DNA of 12,140 bases. Origin: an uncultured bacterium (GTDB lineage Bacteria; Verrucomicrobiota; Verrucomicrobiia; Opitutales; Intestinicryptomonadaceae). The stretch is from the NCBI GenBank assembly GCA_905214995.1, contig CAJMOT010000059.1:1-12140 (forward strand), written 5' to 3'. The translations under genes and the position numbers were made by a program. Below are positions 7,901 to 12,140 of the stretch, in pieces. The notes below the pieces were generated by a model that searched no databases, was not told the DNA's origin, and saw nothing but the letters and a program-made list of their open reading frames with translations. How positions within the stretch are numbered: position 1 is the stretch's first letter; the number at the start of each line of letters is the position of its first letter.

Positions 7901-8381
7901 AATTTTCTCCAATCCCGCGTCGATATTCACCGCCGACATGCTCCGCCCCGAATTGCAGGACATGGACGCTTTCGCGGACGGCATGGACAACATGGTCGGC
8001 GCCCACCGCCGGGCCGCCGAGACGTATTTCGAGGACGGCTCGATAGAGGGCGCGTGCCCGCCGCTCAAAGCCCTGCTTTACATAATGCGCGACGGCTCCT
8101 ACGAAGGCAGGACGCTCGACGACCCTGATCTGCGCGCGATGTTCACCCGCGAGAGCATATTGAAGTCCGAATGGTATGCGGAACGCCTGATAACGCGCCA
8201 GCAGATAGAGCTCGCCTCCCTCCAAAACACAATCCGCAGGCTCTCCGCCCAGGAGCCTAAGACTGAGGATGCGGCGGCGAAAATCTCCGAGTTGCAGTCG
8301 AGGCTCAAGACGGTGAAGGGCCTCAACTACCTGAAATCCCTCGCCGGAACCATAGGCGCGGATCCGTTTATCGGAGGTTGA
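4932..8381 (+). CDS. Probable PPi-type phosphoenolpyruvate carboxykinase (1149 aa)
   Basis: The product is 1149 residues, cytoplasmic, with no signal peptide or membrane segment. The segment at 337-410 matches the active-site region of GTP-PEPCK. Lys343 and His363 are 20 apart, exactly as the metal ligands Lys244 and His264 of human PCK1, and in both the His follows Glu. Lys389 (PNNKSS) is 26 beyond the His, as is the P-loop Lys290 in PCK1, but the loop lacks the CGKT glycine. Asp408 (HPDGW) lies near the place of Asp311. GRR at 833-835 resembles the PCK1 GRRPAG arginine. PEPCKs using GTP or ATP are about 530-640 residues; PPi-dependent PEPCKs are about 1,100-1,150 and lack the nucleotide loop, which fits. 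The expected reaction is PEP + CO2 + Pi to oxaloacetate + PPi, reversible, suited to fermentative metabolism. The last 70 residues contain a short coiled-coil-like helix (about 1090-1130). The match was made by eye from memory, so an uncharacterised paralogue is possible. Confidence 0.65.
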   Translation: MDCKSALGINPRTGDNEVGGKALFEYVNMRLSAAGLPVFGDEGDYPIVELAKPLLENYREFAMRSSENYCPADGRIMDFMREYLSDVCDPREAFPSIPHKTFVLDRFGTARTLSLPPDCDRHESPFVSSYRVRQGVLNNPRSDRRTTAGVFHVAEGGLPVPADKKSVPKAVFKNLWARAFDAPDELLELPFTSTQKRKGKAWVSLYLRPTVCPAVPNGEGEKTMEIRFFAPGSLVCNLDFVESIFGNAGNPFLRKNDAAMSFESWTGHTGCIVLAPHLASLTKKELGLPNAADATDRQKRDGMCWTDEGELYNDGKPFKITTRDARGVIVTIIADNYFGYSKKEIKTQISYSANLYGQCEEEHSGGALAFSSRDLGEDFYSTSYAPNNKSSFARLVEILGDEIEVHPDGWARDKNYPDIIYVDEKAYYSLKTQTITWQKDGEEKSIRLVPYTPYISPAGYKVEMQRPHESRRWRLVGTTEEGVYCHKPATVSGGGKSEISKDISDAIIHGPSMIADFKRDIELVAEIINKNYGNRYRDPDSPNNKGPLSRPILDPRRTMGSVVKLLTPSDEYSDEYNEWLASIPFYIREFVLTVKRHYRPEWGGKWQDKFSVDTINGTGGNTLKYKNAPVLTSYLRIGFTEDGSWRTFSLRKDFAPSKKLQMEDDITTSVVVPESSVEFLPENLAGRDASVKFTNNCEFRLFQRPDEAVVRGYDKRAESDMSQKGMFISNYEPLDRAQVREMADDVLRFDKFTAPMRRNLEDFLSESKPEYVVSSANPRLIDGKPSKNVRYLQNRDDIVNRRKYYISDTGSRLARGISPDRAVPHPVGAVISGRRNNPASDGIRALAVHGPLHYLELPELFMEYIASMTGKSPSTVGAGLEGAMTKGPFNALCAVTDLNAALVSFALTRYDGWLSSAGYLGVKYRVDHDISLLIPEIWARMRSYELDVKNLIKQGMLERCKDFEHAGKKVLASRLGWRITEDFVIRYFGRIFSNPASIFTADMLRPELQDMDAFADGMDNMVGAHRRAAETYFEDGSIEGACPPLKALLYIMRDGSYEGRTLDDPDLRAMFTRESILKSEWYAERLITRQQIELASLQNTIRRLSAQEPKTEDAAAKISELQSRLKTVKGLNYLKSLAGTIGADPFIGG

Positions 8382-8402
8382 CGGGCATCCGCTTGGGTCG
8401 GA

Positions 8403-8439
8403 TTTCCTCCGCGCTTCCCTGCGGCGCGGATCTGGGAAA
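8403..8439 (+). other. Hairpin just past the PEPCK-like gene
   Basis: TCCGCGC (8408-8414) pairs with GCGCGGA (8424-8430), and TTTCC (8403-8407) pairs with GGAAA (8435-8439) across a four-base bulge. It lies 21 bp after the stop. No T-run follows, so it may protect the 3' end or work with Rho rather than act as an intrinsic terminator. Confidence 0.45.
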
Positions 8440-8483
8440 CGGGCCGCAAAAGGGCAGATAAACTTCTCGCGGCGTTCGTTTGA

Positions 8484-8506
8484 GCCCCTTGCGAAAGCGC
8501 AGGGGC
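8484..8506. terminator. Hairpin between convergent genes, possible bidirectional terminator
   Basis: GCCCCT pairs with AGGGGC and GCG with CGC inside, with one bulged T and an AAAG loop. On the + strand GCATTTAT follows; on the minus strand TCAAACG. Both T-tracts are weak. The place between the convergent PEPCK-like and glycosylase genes fits termination on either strand. Confidence 0.45.
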
Positions 8507-8533
8507 GCATTTATGCCGCCGCTCCGCATCCGG

Positions 8534-8547
8534 CGCGGTTTTCCGCG
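8534..8547 (-). other. Small hairpin after the uracil-DNA glycosylase gene
   Basis: On the minus strand CGCGG-AAAA-CCGCG forms a 5-bp stem with a tetraloop, seven bases past the glycosylase stop. No T-run follows. It may help end or stabilise the coaC-glycosylase transcript. Confidence 0.3.
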
Positions 8548-8554
8548 TCCGCAT

Positions 8555-9481
8555 TTATAGAAAATAGTTGCGCTGCTTTTGGGAGATCGGGATTCCGACG
8601 CGCTCCATCACCGCCATCATGTCCTCCCACACGAGCCTCTTCATCGCGTTGCTGTTGCCGTATTGCAAGAGAAAGGACGGGTGGTATGTTATCATCAGGT
8701 CGGAGTCTCCGAATTTGCTCCATTTCCCGCGGATTGCTCCCATTCTGCGGTTGGGGTCTTCGCCGAGAAGCCCGTTTACGGCGGTCTTGCCGAGAGCCAC
8801 CACGACTTGCGGCCTGACTATCGCAATTTGCGCCTCCAAATAGGGCAGGCAGTAGGCCATTTCCTCGCTCGTCGGGGGGCGGTTCCCGCGGGAAGTCGGC
8901 ATCTCCGGGCGCCAGTTCATAATGTTGCCGATGTAGACTTCCTCCCTTTTGAGGCCCATCGCGGAGATGATTTTAGTGAGCAGCTGCCCGGCCCTCCCCA
9001 CGAACGGGATTCCCTGCGTTTCCTCGTCGGCTCCGGGAGCCTCTCCGCAGAAAAATATTTTCGCCGACAGGTTGCCGATTCCAAACACGACTTTCTTGCC
9101 GGGCTTCACATGGGCGTTGCACACGGGGTCGGAGAGCACGATGTCGCGCAGGGCCTCCCACTTTTCGGCGGGGGAGCCGTCTGGGAGTTCGAAGGGTTTG
9201 GGGTCGGGGATTGTGCGGGTTTGGGGTCTGGATGCCACGATTCTCACCTGTTTTGGAGCGTATTCTTTTTTTGCCTCTATTTTCAAATCTTCCGCGCTCG
9301 CGAATTTCACCTCTTCCGGCTCGTCGCCGGAAGATATTTCGGAACGCCTTTCGGCGGCTAGCTCATCCGCCTGCATTCTGCGCAGAATCCTGACGGAGTC
9401 GTCGTCGAGCGGGACGCTGTCGCTGCCCTCTCCGAGCATGCGCCTGAGCTCGTCGGCGATTGTCTCGAGAAATTCCCTCAT
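8555..9481 (-). CDS. Uracil-DNA glycosylase, family-4 type with incomplete Fe-S ligands
   Basis: The product is 308 residues. Residues 1-100 are a charged, probably flexible N-terminal extension. The catalytic domain (about 105-295) has motif A GEAPGADEETQGIPFVGRAG (146-165) and motif B YHPSFLLQ (His267), as in family-4 uracil-DNA glycosylases. These remove uracil from DNA and start base-excision repair. Family-4 enzymes usually hold a 4Fe-4S cluster with four Cys. Here Cys121 and Cys211 (EMAYCLPYL) remain, while the usual KCRP cysteine is Trp190 (NWRP) and the Cys three before Cys121 is absent. Cluster binding is therefore doubtful. I recall the NWRP variant and the QRNYFL-like tail from Verrucomicrobia-type proteins. 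The ATG lies one base past the coaC stop (TGAAATG), which suggests translational coupling; its own ribosome site is weak. Confidence 0.9.
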   Translation of the reverse strand: MREFLETIADELRRMLGEGSDSVPLDDDSVRILRRMQADELAAERRSEISSGDEPEEVKFASAEDLKIEAKKEYAPKQVRIVASRPQTRTIPDPKPFELPDGSPAEKWEALRDIVLSDPVCNAHVKPGKKVVFGIGNLSAKIFFCGEAPGADEETQGIPFVGRAGQLLTKIISAMGLKREEVYIGNIMNWRPEMPTSRGNRPPTSEEMAYCLPYLEAQIAIVRPQVVVALGKTAVNGLLGEDPNRRMGAIRGKWSKFGDSDLMITYHPSFLLQYGNSNAMKRLVWEDMMAVMERVGIPISQKQRNYFL

Positions 9482-9482
9482 T

Positions 9483-10058
9483 TCAGTTTCCCGAAGATTC
9501 CAGAATGTCCGCGGCGGCGTCGATTATCGCGCCGATTTCGGCCAGCCTTCCCCTTCCGGAGGTTCCGCACGCAAGCGACCCCTCTTCGGGGCCAACGAAT
9601 TTGACGCCGTCGCGCAGGAGTGTCTCGATATTTCTCTTTACCGACGGGTTTGCGTACATGGCGGAATTCATCGCCGGAGCTATGAGGACGGGGCAGGTCG
9701 CCGCGAGGTACAATGAGGACAGCAGGTCGGGCGCGAGCCCCTGCGCGAAGTTGCCTATCGCGTTGGCGGTCGCGGGGGCGACGAGCAGCAGGTCGGCGGA
9801 TTCGGCGAGCGATATGTGCTCGGGCTTCCAGTCGGTTATTTCGTCCCACATGGACGAGTGGACTTTGTTGCGCGAGAGCGTCTGGAATATCCTCGGGCTG
9901 ACGAGCTTTTTGGCGTTTTCGGTCATTACTGCCGACACGCCGGCGCCGAGGCGCGCGAGCGCCGATGCGAGCTCGGCAGCTTTGTATACCGCTATCGAGC
10001 TGCACACGCCCAGAACGATGTTCTTCCCGACCAGCGATTCCCTCTTCTTATTTTGCAT
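9483..10058 (-). CDS. coaC: Phosphopantothenoylcysteine decarboxylase, stand-alone CoaC
   Basis: The product is 191 residues, an FMN-dependent HFCD-family flavoprotein. It converts 4'-phosphopantothenoylcysteine to 4'-phosphopantetheine in coenzyme A synthesis. Visible features are GVCSSIAVYKA (17-27, flavin-binding start), the catalytic His81 in PEHISLAESADLLLVAPATA, the PAMNSAMY motif (128-135) and the substrate-clamp Cys164 in SLACGTSGRGRL. The Cys and PAMN motifs separate it from UbiX-type flavin prenyltransferases. In most bacteria CoaC is fused to CoaB (about 400 residues); here the protein stops at 191 and a glycosylase follows, so CoaB must be encoded elsewhere. The ATG at 10058 is preceded by a run of T and no Shine-Dalgarno sequence, so the mRNA may be leaderless. 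Confidence 0.93.
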   Translation of the reverse strand: MQNKKRESLVGKNIVLGVCSSIAVYKAAELASALARLGAGVSAVMTENAKKLVSPRIFQTLSRNKVHSSMWDEITDWKPEHISLAESADLLLVAPATANAIGNFAQGLAPDLLSSLYLAATCPVLIAPAMNSAMYANPSVKRNIETLLRDGVKFVGPEEGSLACGTSGRGRLAEIGAIIDAAADILESSGN

Positions 10059-10103
10059 AAAAAAAATTTTTACATTTGCCGCGCAAAGTGCAAGCTGTTT
10101 CGC
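10059..10103. promoter_or_regulatory. Divergent promoter region between coaC and rsmE
   Basis: The 45-bp gap contains A8 (10059-10066) followed by T5 (10067-10071), a sharp AT island. For coaC (minus), TTGCAC (10093-10088) and TAAAAA (10072-10067) are 15 bp apart, and the latter ends eight bases before the ATG. For rsmE (+), TACATT (10071-10076) is a possible -10, but I see no good -35. Both genes must start here, and neither has a clear ribosome binding site. Confidence 0.4.
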
Positions 10104-10889
10104 ATGTCGGGTTTCAGGGCGTATTGCGATTTTTCGGATTTCGGCGGCGGCGAAAATGTCGGCGCGGGCGACATTGTGCGCCTCGGTCAGGCGGAGAGCC
10201 GCCACCTCTGCGGCTCGCTTCGGGCGCGGGCGGGGGATTCTGCGGACGTTTTCGACTTGCGCGGCAACGCGTTCGCGTGCTCGATAGCGGAGGCGTCCCA
10301 AAAATCCGCCGCGCTCGAAGTCCGCGAAAGGCTCTTCCCGCCGGAGCCGTTCCCGAAAATATTTGTCGCCCAGTGCCTGCCCAAGTCCGCGGCGTTCGAC
10401 GAGATAATCCGGCAGAGCGTGGAGCTCGGCGCCTCGGGCATATTTCCGTTGGCATCCGCGCGGACCGTCGTAAGGATAGATCCGGCGGACGCGGAAAAAA
10501 AAGCGCGCAAATGGGCGGAGAAATGCGCGGAGGCGGTAAAGCAGTCGGCTAACCTCTCCAGATTTGAAATATCCGCCCCCGCGCCTCTTTCGGACTTCCT
10601 CGCCTCGTCGGGCGGGTTCGACGCGAAGATTGTCGCGAGCCTCCGCGGAAACGCGAGGCCTATTTTGGAATTGATGGAGGGCGAATTGCCGTCCGGCGTC
10701 GGGAGGGCGTGCGTGCTGATAGGCCCGGAGGGGGATTTGACGGACGCGGAATACGGCGCCGCGGAGCGCGCGGGATTTCTGCCGGCATCGCTCGGGGGAA
10801 ACGTAATGAAGTGCGACACGGCCGCCATGTGCGCCCTTGCGGTCGCAAAGGCATTTTTCGCGCGGAGGCAAGAAGTTCGCGCAAGATAG
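10104..10889 (+). CDS. rsmE: 16S rRNA m3U1498 methyltransferase RsmE
   Basis: The product is 261 residues, close to the usual 240-260. The N-terminal PUA-like domain (about 1-75, with the QAESRHLCGSLRARAGD segment) precedes a SPOUT methyltransferase domain (about 80-255). The SAM-binding knot is visible as VLIGPEGDLTDAEYGAAERAG (start 204) and SLGGNVMKCDTAAMCAL (start 229). RsmE uses S-adenosylmethionine to methylate N3 of U1498 in 16S rRNA. The knot reads NVMKCDTA where the common form is RILRTETA, and the middle reads AVKQSAN where EQS-R is common, so it is a divergent member. The start at 10104 fits the family N-terminus; no Shine-Dalgarno is present. It is divergent from coaC. Confidence 0.88.
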   Translation: MSGFRAYCDFSDFGGGENVGAGDIVRLGQAESRHLCGSLRARAGDSADVFDLRGNAFACSIAEASQKSAALEVRERLFPPEPFPKIFVAQCLPKSAAFDEIIRQSVELGASGIFPLASARTVVRIDPADAEKKARKWAEKCAEAVKQSANLSRFEISAPAPLSDFLASSGGFDAKIVASLRGNARPILELMEGELPSGVGRACVLIGPEGDLTDAEYGAAERAGFLPASLGGNVMKCDTAAMCALAVAKAFFARRQEVRAR

Positions 10890-10960
10890 CGCAAGCGGCG
10901 TCAATCTGCCGGCGAGGCCGTTTAAGGAGGAGTCTGATATTCTGCCCCGCCGGCTTGTGC

Positions 10961-10976
10961 GCGCCTTTTAAGGCGC
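10961..10976 (+). other. Hairpin 71 bp after rsmE
   Basis: GCGCCT-TTTA-AGGCGC is a perfect 6-bp stem with a tetraloop (7 bp if the outer loop bases pair). CGGAATTTCC follows, which is not a real T-tract. It is the best candidate 3' end structure for rsmE. Confidence 0.4.
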
Positions 10977-11240
10977 CGGAATTTCCGCGCGCGGGAGCCG
11001 CTTAAAAAAACTGCCGGCGGCGTATGGCGGAGGCGGAGTCCGCAAAGTTAGGCGGCTTTTTCGGCGGCAATGCTTCCGCCAAGCTCTTTCCGGACGCGGC
11101 CGAAAACGCGGTGTTGGCGCGCGGGCATAAGCCGCATTCCGCCGCGATTTAATCCCGCGGCCTCCTTCGCCGCTTTCGGGAGGGCTGAAGGGGGCAATTT
11201 AACGCCGCTTCCCGCGTTTTCCCCGCTCAAAGACGTTCAG

Positions 11241-11268
11241 GGCGTTTCGATAGGGGCGCTGAAACGCC
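11241..11268. other. Perfect 8-bp stem-loop near the end of the convergent gene
   Basis: GGCGTTTC (11241-11248) pairs with GAAACGCC (11261-11268) around a 12-base loop. On the minus strand it is 77 bp past the stop at 11346, so it may sit in that gene's 3' untranslated region. No T-run is present on either side. Confidence 0.45.
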
Positions 11269-11345
11269 GCAAGTTCCGCGAGTCCGCGATGGCTGCGCGG
11301 GAGCTTTCGCGGGCGCGGGATTTGGTCGGGCCGCGCAAATAGCCT

Positions 11346-12140
11346 CTACCACCTTATGTGCGACTCGGTGTCGTACAGCCCGAACGGATCCCCCGCGTAG
11401 GGGAAGTGCGGGTTGCCGTCCGGCGCGGCGTCGGGGTTTTCAAGCCTGTCGGCGAGCTGCGGGAAACGCTTTCCGCAACGGGCTTCGGCGAGGTTTTTCA
11501 TTTGCAGGAGCCTGTTTTGGAGCGCGAGCGCGCTCCATACGTGCGACGAGTTTTTCCCGAGCTTTTTGCCGAGTTCCATCTCGTCTTTGAGCGGGTTTTT
11601 CGGGAAGTTGAGGAATACGACCTTTCCCGCGCCGACGCGCTTTTCGGCGGCGAAGGCGGGGGTTGTCAGCGGTATGAGCCCGCCGCCCTCGAGAGTCCGG
11701 ACTTCCTGCGGGACGCGGAAGAAGGCGTCGCGCGGGGTCAGCGCGTCCCAGTATTTTTTGCCGGCCTTTTCGATTCCGAAAGAGGATATTTTTTGCGCCT
11801 GCCCGAGCGAGACGCCGAAGGCGGGCGTCTTTTCGTCGGGATTTTCTATGACCGCGTTCGCGCCCGCGGAGACCTCGGCGGCGAGGCGTTCCGGCGCCAA
11901 ATCGCCGGCGTCAACGAATTTCGGCGGGGCGGATTTCGAGCGCATTTTCGACAGGGCCGACACCGCGGCGGACACGATGCGCCGCGCGGCGGGCTCGCTC
12001 CGCCTGCCGCTCGCCTCGAGCTGGCAAAAGGCGATTTCCCCCTTGCCCGAGGATATGAAAAACAGCGGCGAGTACGCGAGGTCCATTCCGCAGACGAGGG
12101 ATATTTTATAGTCTCCGAGCTCCGGCCTCCGTATCGGATA
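11346..12140 (-). CDS. C-terminal part of a large glycoside-hydrolase-like protein (partial)
   Basis: The frame is open from the right edge (12140) to TAG at 11346, giving the last 264 residues; the start lies outside the window. The visible part begins RRPELGDYKISLVCGMDLAYS and continues SGKGEIAFCQLEASGR, a beta-rich segment I recall from C-terminal regions of large beta-galactosidase-like or unassigned glycoside hydrolase proteins of PVC bacteria. A second module follows (about residues 70-210, ending near GAGKVVFLNFPKN). A low-complexity Asp/Pro-rich tail ends in YDTESHIRW. A methionine at 12086 could be mistaken for the start, but the frame and the family-like sequence continue upstream of it. 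No catalytic residues can be assigned from this part. The function is probably saccharide-related, with low certainty about family. Confidence 0.7.
   Translation of the reverse strand, partial: YPIRRPELGDYKISLVCGMDLAYSPLFFISSGKGEIAFCQLEASGRRSEPAARRIVSAAVSALSKMRSKSAPPKFVDAGDLAPERLAAEVSAGANAVIENPDEKTPAFGVSLGQAQKISSFGIEKAGKKYWDALTPRDAFFRVPQEVRTLEGGGLIPLTTPAFAAEKRVGAGKVVFLNFPKNPLKDEMELGKKLGKNSSHVWSALALQNRLLQMKNLAEARCGKRFPQLADRLENPDAAPDGNPHFPYAGDPFGLYDTESHIRW

Larger units (their letters stand above)
10890..11345. other. Gene-free spacer of 456 bp with several hairpins
   Basis: No reading frame here has a ribosome binding site together with recognisable protein. The 60- and 90-codon frames at 11048-11230 (-) and 11070-11342 (+) overlap, are rich in Arg/Ala/Pro, and lack start signals. 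The spacer contains a strong but orphan Shine-Dalgarno-like AAGGAGGAG (10924-10932), a hairpin at 10961-10976, an A7 run near 11004-11010, a GGCGG/CCGCC stem at 11063-11080, a CCGCG/CGCGG stem at 11142-11160 and a perfect 8-bp stem at 11241-11268. It lies between the ends of convergent genes, so terminators are expected, but none has a good T-tract. Confidence 0.5.

Noticed and set aside
7623..8510. 295-codon open frame on the minus strand
   Set aside because: It overlaps the end of the PEPCK-like gene and the hairpin spacer. The protein is Arg/Ala/Gly-rich with no domain.
11070..11342. 90-codon + strand frame in the spacer
   Set aside because: No ribosome binding site, low-complexity basic composition, and an overlapping opposite frame of similar quality (11048-11230).
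12084..12086. ATG at 12086 as the start of the right-edge gene
   Set aside because: The frame continues without a stop to the window edge with family-like sequence (GDYKISLVCG) upstream, and there is no ribosome site before this ATG.
1..12140. CRISPR array, tRNA, insertion sequence, prophage or toxin-antitoxin genes
   Set aside because: No direct-repeat and spacer pattern, no cloverleaf-like or terminal inverted repeat structure, and no transposase, integrase or toxin motifs were seen.

Overview
The window is GC-rich bacterial chromosome, densely packed, with intergenic spacers that are mostly short. The gene set points to the Planctomycetes-Verrucomicrobia-Lentisphaerae (PVC) group, most likely Verrucomicrobiota (Opitutae-like) or Lentisphaerota. 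The reasons are a secreted five-bladed-propeller protein with the VDDFLIE signature common in PVC genomes, a family-4-type uracil-DNA glycosylase with the NWRP variant, and a C-terminal fragment of a large PVC-style glycoside-hydrolase-like protein. This assignment is recall-based inference; there is no rRNA or other marker in the window.

Layout from left to right. Positions 1-35 hold a strong intrinsic terminator on the + strand, which ends a gene lying to the left of the window. Positions 148-4744 are a three-gene minus-strand operon: an SMP-30/gluconolactonase-type secreted protein, then a beta-CASP metallo-beta-lactamase RNase, then a secreted GH32/GH43-like propeller protein. A TTGACA promoter, overlapped by an ATTGT-N2-ACAAT inverted repeat, lies just upstream of the first gene. 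Positions 4745-4931 are a divergent control region with four A-tracts and a leader hairpin. Positions 4932-8381 (+) encode a 1149-residue protein. I read it as a pyrophosphate-type phosphoenolpyruvate carboxykinase: the metal-binding Lys and His, the P-loop Lys and probably the Asp of GTP-PEPCK are recognisable at matching spacing, but the nucleotide-binding glycine is gone. Positions 8382-8554 separate two convergent genes and hold several hairpins.

Positions 8555-10058 (-) are a two-gene unit, coaC (phosphopantothenoylcysteine decarboxylase, stand-alone) and a uracil-DNA glycosylase gene, one base apart. Diverging from coaC across a 45-bp AT-rich spacer is rsmE (10104-10889, +). Positions 10890-11345 hold no convincing gene but several hairpins. 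Positions 11346-12140 (-) are the C-terminal part of a large glycan-associated protein that runs off the right edge.

Taken together, this is core metabolism and housekeeping (anaplerotic C3/C4 exchange, CoA synthesis, base-excision repair, ribosome methylation) placed beside saccharide-related genes. No tRNA, rRNA, CRISPR array, insertion sequence or prophage gene was seen. The most notable item is the PPi-PEPCK-like protein. I found nothing that convincingly forms a new multi-gene defence or mobile system.
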